Assembly (NCBI GenBank): GCA_031841125.1
Contig: CM063106.1
Location: 34,654,001 to 34,718,000 of the forward strand
Reading direction: 5' to 3'
DNA: 64,000 nt
Origin: Acanthococcus lagerstroemiae
Lineage: Eukaryota > Arthropoda > Insecta > Hemiptera > Eriococcidae
A program made the translations under genes and the position numbers. A model generated the notes under the pieces. That model worked only from the letters and a program-made list of their open reading frames with translations. It did no database searches and was not told the DNA's origin. Each line of letters begins with the position of its first letter. Position 1 is the stretch's first letter. Shown here one piece after another: positions 45,714-57,744 of this stretch.

Positions 45714-47947
45714 TTTTATTTCTTCCCCTTTCCTGTGATAAGAGTTTTCAGGTCTCCCTAACACATAAGGAATGATGAGTCTGACGAGTCTCAAGTTGGA
45801 ATAAACAAATGAATCTTAACGAATATTGGTAGAATCTGATTGCACCCGAACGAGTCTTAACAGAGACCGAATGAGTTCGAAAAACGTTTGAGCTTTCTTA
45901 ACGCATCCCGAAGATGTTTAAATGAACTTTAAGTTCAGAATCATAACATCTTGAAACAGTCTGAATGGACAGTAAGGAGTGAAAGTAAGAGAGGTTACAT
46001 GGTTTCTTACCGGATCAGAATCAATCTTACAAATCTGAATACGTCCTGAACGAGTTTATAAATGTGATCATAAGCTTTCATAGCGCCTGGATGAGTCTTA
46101 CCCCAAACTAATATACAGGGCCGAATTTATGATTTCTGGACCCCGGGACATAAGCTTGGTGGACCCCCACCCCGCACCGCCCCGCAGAAAGAAGCTCAAA
46201 CATAAAATGTAAATTAATATTAAAAAAAAAAACTATGAAATTTAATTTTTAATTATTTTATTGTTCACCTAGTAATAATTTTTTTTTATTTGTAAATTTC
46301 TAGGTGTGTGTGGGGGGAGGGGTGTTTTCATTGGCAATCGGCAACATACTGAGTTATTTTTAATTTTATTTTTATTTTGTGGGCCTCCTGGTTGATTGAG
46401 GCTTCGGGGCCCTGGTCCCATGGGTACACCCTTATATACGTCCTTATACATAAAGTCTTAATTGAGTCAGAATGAGTTTTAGTGTTTCATCCCAGTGTTG
46501 TTGAACGTAGATGAGTCGCATTAGTCTTGTCGGTAATGCATGAATCGTGACATGGTCTGAAAATCAGAATGAGACTCGATAGAGTCTAACTCAATGTGTT
46601 TTACTGGAGTATAAGATCTTAAAGCGTCCCAAAGTCTTCGAATGAGCCTTAACAAGTTTTAACAGACTCGGTCATAAAAATGTTATCACGGGTCTTAACC
46701 GCTTCATGTTACTTTTTGCATCTTTCTAATGTCATTATTTAGGCCTTAACTTATTATTCAAGTTTTTATCTTGTTTCGTGTTCTTCCAGCGGCTTAATCA
46801 AGGTGGGTCGAGACGGTCTAACCCTCCCCATCTGCGACTTTGTCACATAGAGTTTTCCTAATTTTAGAACTCTCTTTGACACCTCCTCCCCTTTTAGTCA
46901 ATACCAGACCCCCTTGAACCTTAGGCTGGCTACACGACTGTGTTCGTTAATGGCCATTCGAAGGCTATTTATTTTACGAACCTCCGAATTTTGACAATCT
47001 GAGTAGCGTTGGGTGGATTTTGGGTTCTTGATGCGGAAATAAAAATTCTATCATAAAAACTGGTGGCATCACGACCACGTCCCTCTTATGGTATAAGTTG
47101 TTGTGTTTCTATTTTTCTATCAAGAAAATTTTTCATCAGCTCATAATAAGGTTACAGTTTTGTTCTCATACATTTCAATAATTACACTAATAGTGACTGA
47201 ATATAAAATAGTTTCAATCCGCGATATGAGTTGATGGTCCTACCAGCGGGCTCGGAAATGGGGTGAGATAGCGAAGAAAAAATCGTGATACAGGTTCCTG
47301 AGGTCACTGAATTCGAGTTCGAAAGTTTTTTCCAGGATTCAACCCCTTGGAGAGCTGCCATAGGAAGTGGAAATCATATTCATTCTTTTGAGATAGCACA
47401 CGATTCATAGGTTATTGAAGTCACTGAATTTGATTTTGAAGGTAAAATACGAGCTCTAGTGGTATTTATTTTACATTTTCCCTAGATTTTCACTTCTATA
47501 AGAAAAAATATTGTGTATTTTTGGGTAAAGATCGCTAGCCAAAATTAAAAACAAATTTTATCCGGTGCGTAAGAGGGTAGAAAATTTTCTTCAAAACTTT
47601 ATACAAGGAGAGTTCTTTAAAAGAAAGTGACCAGATCCAAGAAGTTTTTTCTTATTAATATAACAAAAGATTTGAGACGATTTTTTTTAGAAAAAGTTCG
47701 GTATGGCGAGTGCACGGGGACTCCAATCAGATAAATATTATGTCATAAACTATTTCTACAATTTTTAGATTCGTTAAATTTTTTTTTTTTTTTAAATACA
47801 CAGCCCCAGCTGTAAGGAATACATGGGAATCATCACATGAAAACTGGTATTAATATAGCGTTAATTATGTCGATTATAGTGTTCTGAGTTGCCGAGTTCA
47901 TTTCTGAGATTATTTCAGTGGTAACTCTAACCCAGGTTCCCTTCACC
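45714..47947. other. Intron, no gene seen
   Basis: 46110-46450 has a degraded MITE-like segment beginning CAGGGCCGAATTTATG with C-rich runs. A weakly repeated ATGAGTCTTA/GAGTCTTAAC motif recurs through 45770-46690. No coding pattern. Confidence 0.4.
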
Positions 47948-48270
47948 ACCATGAACCCCTTCTCAAGGGTAGGCTACCTCTGGAGAAATGTGCAATTAAA
48001 GGGCAGGGTATAGGCAACCCGCAACGTTTTTTTTCTCCCGATGGCTTTTACTGTTTAGTGTATAGAGAACCCTCCCCCACCACAACTCCTCTTCGTCCTT
48101 CACCGCGACCTTCCTCCCCCAAGCTCCCTCCTCCACCATGAACCGCTCCCAAGGGTAGGCTACCCCTGGAGAAATGAACAATTAAGGGACAGGGTAGGCA
48201 ACCCGCAGTGGTTTTTCCTCCCGGAGAAGCGGTGGCCGCGGATTTTACTTTTTTAGTATATAGAGAAATA
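47948..48270. repeat. ~187-bp tandem duplication
   Basis: ACCATGAACC, CAAGGGTAGGCTACC, CTGGAGAAATG, GGCAACCCGCA and TAGTATATAGAGAA-like blocks occur at 47948-48070 and again at 48136-48270. No coding signal. Confidence 0.7.
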
Positions 48271-49905
48271 TTAAAAGTTACTAACCCTAATTTTTATGGG
48301 TGGCCCTGTGGATTTTTTGGAGCTGGGGTGTATCTACACATAAAGAGGAATATTAAAAAAAAAAAATCAAAACTGGGTTCAGCTAGGTAATTCGAAAACC
48401 GTAGAAATATGTAATTATGCGACATATTTCTAATTAAAATTAAGTGAAGGATGTAATTTCTTTATTAGACTCCCAACAGCCTAATTTGGGAATTGCCGTG
48501 CACCCTCTAAGTTATTTGTTTTTCAAAAAATGTCATCGAATCATTTATTACGTTAAGAACAAATTTTTGGGGCGGGTCACTTTTTGATTAATTAATTAAT
48601 TTTATATCAGATACTTATTTCTTTTCAGGCTGGAAAACTCTACTTTGGAGATGTTTAAGACAAAAAATTGAATTTTTTATTACTTTTTAATTAATTTATT
48701 ATTTTTTTTATTGGGAATCCTACTTTAAGCTTCAGTTGCCTTGCGCACTGGCCTAAATTAATTTTTTTCAACAAAATTTTGAATGCCGGACTTTCACATC
48801 GAAGTATACCACTTTTTCTCGTGGAAATGAAATTCGGAAGAAAAAAAGGTGAAATAAGTGCCATCTAAGGCGAGCAGAGGGCTTAAAGGTGCCATATAAG
48901 GGGGTGGAGACAGAATAACTAAAAATTGACTATTATTTAGCTGTAACCTTATCTGATTGCACCTGAAAGGGTTGTGTCCGCAAAGACTTCCAAAATTGAA
49001 TTGAACAACCTTAAAATCTATAAATCGAATACCATTTTGAAATAATAACCATTATTTGGTCTCAACCCTCTCCGATGGCTTTCGAAAAGGTTGGATCGTA
49101 AAATCGTAAGAATTTTCTCAAAATTGAATTAAAAGAGCGCAAGAACCAGTAAACTGACCCCCATCAGAAATTTTATTTCATTTAGAACTTTTTGTTTCAA
49201 GCCATGGACCCACATCATGGATCCAAACTATTTTATATTCAGTTTCACCATCAACTGTTTTATTAGAGTTCATGAAGATAAAGCTTGAACCCTATTAGAG
49301 GCCAAGAGACAATGTCTCTCTTGGAACAGTCAAAATCACATGTATTTTTCTGTAAGAAAGGAGGGATCATGGTGCTACCGATCTGATCGAGCTCAAAGTT
49401 CCAGAATTGTTTATTTCCACCAAAAGGAAGCAGAAATTGTCTGGCACTAATCAGAATTCAGAAGTTCGTAAGATAAGTAACACTCTGATAACTATAGCAT
49501 ATCATTTTCAAGTCTCTATCTTGTCCTCCTATTCACTTACTACACACTGCCCCCCTCCACCCTGAAGAAAACTAAGTCGAGAAGGATACAGGATTCGAAA
49601 TGCATGCTAATGCAAGCGAGGCATGAAGTCTGAAAAAAAAAAACCTAACACGCGAGTATCCAGAGGCTTGAGTAATACGCAGCTCTCCACTTGCCCTTAA
49701 TGCTCTTATGGAAACTATTTTGTCACTATCCCCCCCCCCCCGTCGTCATCAATTCTCCATTGCCTATACATTCGCGTGTATTCCAATACAGTAAACCCAC
49801 TATCAAAACTGCAGACTCGAAACCAGAACCAAAAGCTGCGAGCACACGAAATCTTTCTTTTTGCGTACATTCGACCTTAACGAGTGTTTTTTTGATTTTC
49901 CATAG
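48271..49905. other. Distal end of the 24-kb intron
   Basis: AT-rich. A C12 run lies at about 49729-49741, and the acceptor tract of exon C closes the region. The open frames across 49691-50142 on both strands overlap exon C but are not the real frame. Confidence 0.5.
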
Positions 49906-50040
49906 GTTTGGTTCCAGAACCGCAGGGCTAAATGGCGGAAGGCGGAACGACTCAAAGAAGAACAGCGGAAGCGCGAAGAACAAGACCGTGACTGTAAAAT
50001 GCCGGATGACGAAAATCCTAAACAGTCTCCGATTACAAAA
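49906..50040 (+). CDS. Drgx: Drgx-like homeobox gene, exon C (recognition helix and basic tail)
   Basis: The exon opens with VWFQNRRAKWRKAERLKEEQ, the DNA recognition helix (W48, F49, Q50, N51, R53) and the basic tail. Q50 is the usual non-bicoid paired-like type. A charged coiled stretch RKREEQDRDCK follows, then MPDDENPKQSPITK, giving 45 codons in all. The acceptor is a pyrimidine tract ending CATAG and the donor is GTGAGT at 50041. Both ends are phase 0, so exon B joins exactly at the invariant VQ/VWFQNRR boundary. The flanking 50041-50750 sequence lacks obvious repeats and may hold intronic control elements (inference). Confidence 0.95.
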
Positions 50041-52021
50041 GTGAGTTTTCAGCTTTTCGCAAGAATTTTCTCGACGTATTATCCAGCACAGCGAATTCAA
50101 TTCCATTACGATCAGATATATCCCGGGCGAATGGAAATTCATGTATGAAGATTTATCGGAGCTGCCATTGCATTGTGGCGGAAAGAGAATTTTCCAGTCG
50201 AATTCGCGAGCTGCATAAGCAAATGCGAGGAGAATGTCTTCGCAGCGAGTGATATATGGCCGCTAGAAGCGTGATTTCGCTAATGAAGAAAATCCCTTAA
50301 ATAACAATTAGAAAGAGTTAAGACAGATTTATTACACTTATATATAGCCGAGTCGAGAGATGTACGAATTTCGCGTTGTTTCCATTTTTGCAATGCCTTC
50401 GTAAAATATTAATATATATTCCGATATCAGACTCGTTAACACCTGCTACCAACAATCTCTTACGAATAAAGGGTTAAACGTTTCCTCCGTGAATGGTTCG
50501 CACAGCCAAACCTGAGGCGAAGATTTACCGGCTTCCAAATTTAACAATAATTTCCAAACAAGTTTCTGGGGCTACACGTATAAGCAATGAGATATATTCG
50601 CCCGCGATGCTTACATAGGCAGCATCAGATGCGCTGCATGTAGAGAAATCTAATCGCTTAAATTACGCAGTCGATTTGGATAGTTCTCTTTCTCAAAGTA
50701 GTTTTCACTTATATACATAAGGAGTTGAGTGAATTCTCGGTGAACTAAGTTAGGGGCGATCATAAATTACTTTGAAGAAACACTTTTTGATTTAAAGACA
50801 CACCGAGGGGAGAATGATAATGGCCGCTGAATTATTACTTTTCAAAAAAGCAAGGCTCAAAATTCTTGGGAAAAACCCTCTTTGTTTAACGTCTTTCATT
50901 TGTTTATTTTTCTCAACACTTGAAAGTACCTCATTAACTCCCAACAACTCGCAGCTCATACACAATTTGGAGTTTTCTGAGAAGGCATTGGAAAAAACAC
51001 CTTACGCAACTCGGGAGGAAATACAGTGAACTACGACTTCTGTATCCTTTGTCTTAGGCTTGGGCTGCAACTTCATAATATCAGTCTAGTTACTCAATAT
51101 ACCATTGGTTGTTTTTCAAATTTTTCGATCGGAGAAATTCTGCCACAAACTTTTCAGCAACCAAACGCTATTAACTTTCCAAAAATGGGAGTTAAAGGAA
51201 GATGGAATAAAAATACTCCATACTCTATATTTCTGAGGGGGTTTCAGCTTTCCTTTGACAGTTATAAAAACGTAAGTTGCATCCTGGGTCGCTCTTTACG
51301 ATGAGGAATTGACGTCAGACGTCAGGGCGGGTTAACGGGATGGCGAAGAGTAGCAACGACCCCTTCCCCTCCCAAAAAAAATTCAAATAACTATATCAGA
51401 AAATAATAAAGAATGCATAAGTAATCTAAGCGTTGTGGCACAGTGATAGTATTCATTTTTCACTGCTTCTCAGGTATCATTCGCTGTTATGTTCAAAAAA
51501 CTTTAAATCATGTCTTTTTACATCAACACACACTCGCAATAGAACTTCATAATCTGGAGGATTCCTCCTTACTATCCCCGAGCTGATGTCAATAATCTAC
51601 CCTTGGTTTATTTACGGGAAGAATGGTTGTTCTTTAGCATTTCTGAGGGAAACAAGGCTCTCCTCGGACAAGTCTAACAAGGTAAGTTGTTTTCAAGGCC
51701 GGCGTGAAGAACATATTTTTGGAGAGGGGTAGAGAGGGGTGTAAGCACATAAAATTTACAGTTCTTGAAGTTTGTATCTAGTTCACCGCAACCTTCTCAA
51801 TTTAGCCGAATGGGTCACAGACTTTCCTAAAATTTTGGGAAATACTAATTGAAATGTCATGAATTTTCCACATGAGGAAAAAATAATAAATGGGGGAGGG
51901 GAGGAGTTACACCTCTTTATATCCCCTCGCAGGGCACTGATTAGATTCTTGTTTTCTAGTTCAGTTACTTTTGTGAACAACCCAAATCAGCAAACCGACC
52001 AAAATTGATAGAAAGCTTATA
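50041..52021. other. Intron C-D, proximal part
   Basis: 50041-50750 is low-repeat and CpG-containing. The remainder is AT-rich with no recognisable gene or element. Confidence 0.4.
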
Positions 52022-52760
52022 ACTGGCAGTTCAGAATTTAAAAACTGCTCGGACGTAATGAACAGTCTAAAATTGGCAAACAGTATAAAACTGATGGACA
52101 GTATGATACACTGAAAAAGAGCCCATTACCAGCAAATAACTCGAAATTGAAAAACAGTTCAAAATAACTGACAGCATTAAAACAGAAAACAACACAATAT
52201 TGACGCATGGTCCCCAAAACAGAGGAATAGTCTAGAACGGACAAGCAACTTAAAACCAACAGACTGTCCAAGACTGATGAACAGTCCAAAATTGATGAAC
52301 CCGCCGCGATTGAGCCTGACTAAAGTTGACTAAATTACGACCGAAAACCACTAGAAATGAGTTAGTTCGACAAAAATCGACTGCAGTTAACTAAACATGA
52401 CTTTGATGACTGAAAATGATCAGATCTGATAACAAATTGAAACCAAAAAGGGTCAAAAAAGTAACTGAAAAAAACCAACTCTGATCACAGCCAAAGCTGA
52501 ACAAAAATACCAAAAGCAATCTGAGCAAAACATAACTGAGTACTGGATATGACCACATCTGATGAAAAACCAGAAAAGCATACAAGCACCCTTAAGAACT
52601 TAACCTCATCTTCCTTCACTCAATACCAATCGATTTTGCTGAAATAACCTAATATCAACCAATAGCTCGAAACTAACAACAGTTCAAAATGGAAGAACAC
52701 GCCAAAACTGATCAGTGACCAAGGACGAAAAATAAGCCAACAGTCTACAACTTATGAACA
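52022..52760. repeat. Degenerate ~20-bp satellite-like array 1
   Basis: Motifs of the type CAAAACTGATGAACAGTC recur irregularly (CTAAAATTGGCAAACAGT, AAAACTGATGGACAGT, AAGACTGATGAACAGTCC, AAAATTGATGAAC). Identity between units is low. The strand is A-rich and T-poor. Confidence 0.6.
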
Positions 52761-53204
52761 GCTCAAAATAGTTACACAGAGACCTGTCGAGGGGAGGAAC
52801 AGAGGTATAGGGGAAGAGGAGGGATGATGCGGTAAGTGCCGCCAGATTTTACTAACGTGCTTTTATTCGGCATTATTGGTGCATTCCGTAATCATTCGAC
52901 TAAATTAGTCAAGCAGAAAAAAAAAATTTTCCTACTCTTATACGATTATGTATTTTTGTTACCATTCGGCAAAATTCAAAATTGTATTAGTGAAAAGCTT
53001 TTTTTTTCTTCTTCTTTTTTTTTTTTTTTTTGGTTCGTACGATGTGTTTTGGTTGAGACTGGGCAAATCCTAAATCTCAGACAGTCATTCAGCAGATTTA
53101 GTAGAATCAGGTTATGACCATGTTACAACAAGCTCACAGAGGAGTTCAAAGGACTCGAGTGTCAGTATACTTGGATTCCGAATAACACCCGTTTCGGGGG
53201 GGAG

Positions 53205-53465
53205 GGGGTCTGGTTGGCCGAGTGGATAGCGCGTTGGTCTCGGAAACCAGCGGTCCCGGGTTCGAGCCCACGTAGCGACTCGCCAGATTCCGACTTGGGC
53301 CGGTTTTTCGGCAAAAAGGGAAGAGGGCTAAGACAGCTCTAACATCCTTCCCGACGTTTCTGAGGTAAGCCCTAACAGCTTCCCCGACGTCTCTGAGGTA
53401 ATGCTCGAAAGGGTGGGTTCTAGGGTTCGGGTTGAGGGCAAATTAGAAAAAATTAGAAAAGAAGC
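53205..53465 (+). mobile_element. tRNA-derived SINE-like element
   Basis: An A-box-like TTGGCCGAGTGGA (53215-53227) and B-box-like GGTTCGAGCCC (53259-53269) at tRNA spacing identify a tRNA-like head. The T-stem pairs poorly, so it is not a working tRNA gene. Duplicated CCGACGTYTCTGAGGTAA blocks follow (about 53350-53402), then an A-rich AAATTAGAAAAAATTAGAAAAG tail-like segment. Exact ends and target duplication not determined. Confidence 0.7.
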
Positions 53466-54399
53466 AGAATCAGGTCATGTTCCTCCGTCCTCCAGATAAC
53501 AAAGACCCTTCGAGGTCTCTGGCGTTACGCGTCACAAGCAGGTAAACCACCAAAAAATAACTTCATCTTCAAATCCCGCTAGAAGCGCTATTGTGAATAT
53601 TAAAAAGCGCATGTATGCAATTTTCTCCATTAAAATGTATGAAATTTCAAAATATTCTAACTGATGATCCCTAAGACATAGGTGAATGAAATTAATAAGC
53701 TTCAATTCAATTTCGGTAGTATCTGAACCTGTATACCAAATTTTATTTGCCTGCGTCTATAATGGATAATTAATTAGAGAATTTTGAAATTGCGTACATT
53801 TCAATTGGAAAAATTATGTGTATCCCTTTTTCAACTATGTAGTTCATATTTCATCCGCGAAGTGAACAACCTTGTGCAAGAGTGTTATAAGTGCAATTTT
53901 GGCAGTTTTGAGTTCAGCGATGTAAAAGAAAGTACTTTTTACGAGGACGGCGATGGTACCACTGAATTTCCAATGCGACCACTCAAAAAAAAAAAGAAAA
54001 AAAGAAAAAAAAAAGAGAATGATATCGGGATTTTGCAAGAATGTTATAAGTCCATTCCAACGTTGAACGTTCACCATTCACAGCTGAGGCACGCCTTCGG
54101 TTCATTCACGGAATTACAACATTTTATACAACTTTGCACTTCACCTATTTGTTCAAAATGTTATAAGTTACGACTATTTTTTTTTGTAGCTCTACAGAAT
54201 GCGGGTATGATTAACCTAAGAATCTGAAATTATAGGAAGCTGTACCAAAGCGGTACTACTATTTTTATCAAACTGCCAACACTATTCAGACACTCGCAAT
54301 TCGTACAGGAATCTTCTTTTTGCTCTCCTGAAAAATTGCGCTTTTGAACTTATAACACTCTAGCTAAAGCCTGTTCAAGTGGAGATGCTTTATTTAAAC

Positions 54400-54845
54400 A
54401 GACCAATACGCAACCCAAAAATAACAGAGCTCACAAATGACTAACAGCTTAAAGTAGCAAACAGCAGCTCCTAAAAAACAAGTAGCTTCAAAATACATAC
54501 TGTGAAATAGTCCAATATTGGCAAATCGCCTAAAACTAATGAATAAGCAAAAAAAAAAAAAAAAAAAGACAACCCACATCAGTAATGCGACAGAAAGCGA
54601 TATTAACACTCTGAAAGTGACAAGCAGTCCAAGGTCAAATCAGCCAAAACTAATGCCCAAACCGAAACAGACAACAGCTCTAATCAACACAACACTTAAA
54701 ACTAGTATGGTCAAAAATGATGAATAGTCCAAAACTGACAAGACATCTGAGTAGTGATAAAAATAGTCCAAAAAATAGTTCAACAGCTCAATATTGACAA
54801 ACAGCACAAAACTAAAAAACGACCTACAGTTGATGAACAATCGAC
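54400..54845. repeat. Degenerate ~20-bp satellite-like array 2
   Basis: Same motif family as 52022-52760: CAAAAATGATGAATAGTCC, AAAACTGACAAGAC, AATATTGACAAACAGC, CAGTTGATGAACAATCG. An A18 run sits inside. Separated from array 1 by about 1.6 kb containing a SINE and poly-T/A tracts. Confidence 0.6.
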
Positions 54846-55077
54846 AGCGGTGGAATTATCTTTCCCATAGACGGACGAGGGGAGGGTGGAGGAAAATTCA
54901 AAGATTTTATCGTAAACATTTTCGCGCGGGAAATTCTTTCTGCGATCTTTTTCGTTAAAAAATAGTATCAGTTGTTTTGAATAAGGTTTTCTTTCTTCTG
55001 TTTCCAAGGGGGCAGGGGTTCTCTATGAAAATTTCAAGGTCCTATTGCCTCCAGATCACAGATGAGGCTCTTACAAA

Positions 55078-55328
55078 CAGTGGCAGATCCAAAAGGGGGA
55101 GCCATGGGGCACATGCCCCCCTAGTTGAATATTTTTAACGCGGTAATAGGAAAAAAGGAATAAAAATAATTTTGTATTCGTCATTACGTATCGCACATTG
55201 GATAAAATATTTTTCCAGGAGCACCTTCGCCCCCACATCCCAACCAACATAAAAGCAACAGCTAATCAATACGAACCGCCATTACTGTACCCCCCCCTCC
55301 GCATCACCTTTATTTAAATCCGCGCCTG
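55078..55328. mobile_element. hAT-like MITE with 8-bp target duplication
   Basis: It starts CAGTGGCAGATCCA and ends TAAATCCGCGCCTG (imperfect inverted ends). CTTACAAA is duplicated at 55070-55077 and 55329-55336. The 251-bp body has C6-C8 runs and no ORF. Confidence 0.9.
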
Positions 55329-55354
55329 CTTACAAACACACTCCATTGTCTAGT

Positions 55355-56508
55355 TGGGTAATTCTCCGAAAAATGGACAATTCAACGTGGACAAAAACAA
55401 AAAGAAATGAGGTTCACTTTTCAAATTTTTTTCGTTGAAATAGATACTAGAGGTATTGAGAAACCATATTCCGGTACCGACCGGGCTTAAATTTGATTTT
55501 GGGGGGTTGTAAAAAAAAATTGTTGTCCACGTTGAAAGACAAATTTTTCACATTTACATAGTGTGATAAGATGAGGTTGTACGATCACACAACGGCACCG
55601 TGGGTTACAATCTCACGGATCACGGTTTTATGAAGTACCAAAAATTCATCTAGGAAAGTAGTCTCTGCACGAAGAAGATTTAAAGGCTGTTTCTACAGAC
55701 TGCTTCTAAGTGTCGAAGTGGATACAAGAAATACGTGAGTATCCACGTTGAATAATATTTTATGTCCACGTTTAAGGACAAAATCGCCTTTTTCCTTTTC
55801 CCATTGGGTAAATATGCGGAGAATATTTGATACATGTTGCTGAATGTAATGTGGCCAATATTAGATATATTATTACGTTTTTACAAATTCCGAGCTGTAA
55901 ATTCAATATGGCTGTTGATGTTCACGATGAAGGACACTTTTTTTTTTAGAAACCAGGATCTCAGAAATAAATTAGTATTTTAGCTTACAAATTATCATTA
56001 TTTCACAGAAGTTCTTACACAGCCTTCTGGAGGAAGTTATGAGGAAGTTATATGAGCATTTAAGAGAAGTTTATGCTTATAGTGGAACCCTACAGAGAGG
56101 CTTGGAAATTATTCACGTTGAAGGACATATCTCTTCCTAGACACAACTTTGAGGTATTCTAAAGGTTACTTAACTTGGTTAGAAAAAGATTGTAAGATCT
56201 ATACCGTGTTGCCTCAACTTACCTCTTCAACAATGAGAAACAGTAGTTCTTGAAAATTATGTATTAAACCTTTCCAGCGAGCAAAAAAAAACGGAACTAG
56301 ACCAGGTTGACACCCACTTTGATGGACATTTCAGGTGCATTTTCGATTTTCTAAGGATGTTCTGCTGAACTAGGGAGAGCTTTTACCACTGTCTCCATCA
56401 GAAGAGTTCATTTCCTCAATTTTGACATATTGCGCATAGCATTCTGATAATAAGTGGCAGAGTTACAGCCCATTTACATGAATTGTCCATTTTTCGAAGA
56501 ATTACCCA
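55355..56508. mobile_element. 1.15-kb element with ~30-bp inverted ends next to exon D
   Basis: The left end TGGGTAATTCTCCGAAAAAT (then GGACAATTCA) pairs with the right end, whose reverse complement is TGGGTAATTCTTCGAAAAAT (then GGACAATTCA), with one mismatch. Inside, CACGTTGAA-GGACA-like motifs recur at least five times. No clear target duplication was found. It ends only about 160 bp before exon D of the homeobox gene. Confidence 0.75.
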
Positions 56509-56666
56509 GTTCTTTAAAGGGGAGAAGGTTTAGCAAACATTCTGAGTTTGACTGTAGTTATTAAGCCTTTGAAAAACGATATGTTGATAAGTTGTTGCAT
56601 CACGTTGACACGTGTATCACAGAGAAATCAAATATGAAAAGTCAAATTACCGTTTGTTGGAAACAG

Positions 56667-56818
56667 GATCAAGACGAAACTGATATTTGCACTAGTAGCG
56701 ATGAAGATCCGAGGTTACATGTATCAGTGTCCGAAAGAAGCGGCAGTCCAACAAGTTGCGGAGCTGTTAGCGATACCGAGCCTGAAATAGAAAGAAATAA
56801 TATTTATAATTCGAACAG
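56667..56818 (+). CDS. Drgx: Drgx-like homeobox gene, exon D (acidic/Ser-rich linker)
   Basis: The reading frame DQDETDICTSSDEDPRLHVS, continuing through VSERSGSPTSCGAVSDTEPE, has the acidic, Ser/Pro-rich composition expected C-terminal to a homeodomain. It ends in a strong donor, CAG/GTACGT, at 56818/56819. The donor leaves two bases (AG) of a codon, and the next exon supplies G to complete Arg. The start is less certain. An AG at 56665-56666 gives phase 0, compatible with exon C; the frame stays open further upstream to 56592, and another AG at 56621-56622 would need a different phase or an unseen exon between C and D. Assignment to Drgx rests on order, strand, phase and composition, not on recognised family residues. 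Confidence 0.75.
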
Positions 56819-57483
56819 GTACGTTGACGATTTTGATTAAAATTATAATAATGATAATAGTCGAAGTGAGAGAAAAAGAGGGGGGAAGGCAGTAGCATAT
56901 TCGAAGGGACTGACGAGTTCTGAAGATTTGAACGTAACTGAGCAGACTTTCAAGTCAGACTAAAACCAACACATTCGTATGAAAAATTTCTCCGACGAAC
57001 ATTTAAGATCGGTTATAACCCACTCACAAACTCCTTTTTCGTAACCACGAGAAATCTCGACAACTCTTCATTCAAAGTATGCCATAAAAAGTTCGTAATC
57101 GTAATTTGATATAATCGGCGGTCACCGTTTCAATTGCTCTGAATTCTCCTAAACACTAAATATTCACCGAATGTACCAGTTACATAGACGTCTTATGATT
57201 AACACATTATTCGCTTTATTATTCATTTTATCAACAATATTTGAATATTGTCGTTCAACATTGACGGATTTCTAAACCAAATTTATTATTTTCTGAGTCA
57301 CTACTTGTGAACCTTGGGAGTATGTGTCTACCGACACAGAATTCAAAATTTTTAGATGAAATCCCGAATTTTTGTCAGTTTGAAATGAGTCCGAAAATGA
57401 GCTAGTATTCTCACACTTTTTCCCCCGAACTGTACGCGAAAAAGGAACGCTAAGTCATTGGCCTTTAATTTGACTTTCAACAG

Positions 57484-57639
57484 GGAAGAAATCTCTGTCA
57501 CCAGACGAGACAGTGTGACTCCTACGTCTCCGGTATCGGTTGAGAAAGCAGGAAGCGAATCAACGAGACAACCACCTGTCATAACATCCAACGCAACGTC
57601 ATTCAGTCATCCTTTATTCCACGGATTTAGTATGGACAG
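57484..57639 (+). CDS. Drgx: Drgx-like homeobox gene, exon E (Ser/Thr/Pro-rich region)
   Basis: A pyrimidine-containing acceptor TTTCAACAG precedes the exon and GTGAGT follows it. The first base completes the Arg codon begun by exon D, giving NSN-R-EEISVTRRDS. The frame continues with Ser/Thr/Pro-rich TPTSPVSVEKAGSES, then VITSNATSFSHPLFHGFSMD and a split Arg codon (AG). Low-complexity, phosphorylatable linkers are usual between homeodomain and OAR motif in this class (family knowledge). A further exon starting with one completing base is required. None is recognisable by 64000, and no OAR motif (SVATLRMKAREH-like) was found, so the gene probably continues past the window. A LINE begins within about 100 bp downstream. 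Confidence 0.8.
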
Positions 57640-57744
57640 GTGAGTACTTTACTCAGTTTTATTTTTTCAGATAAATAATAACGAGGATCAAGAATTGTAC
57701 TTAAGAGGAGATTTAGGACAGTCTAGGTATCATTTGAATTTTAA

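Noticed and set aside
46113..46450. MITE starting CAGGGCCGAATTTATG
   Set aside because: No convincing right end or target duplication could be defined.
49691..50142. 117- and 138-codon frames over exon C
   Set aside because: These are other frames of the homeobox exon and its flanks; the splice-bounded VWFQNRR frame is the real one.
53209..53281. Possible functional tRNA gene
   Set aside because: A and B boxes are present but the T-stem pairs poorly and the acceptor stem is not convincing; SINE head is the better explanation.
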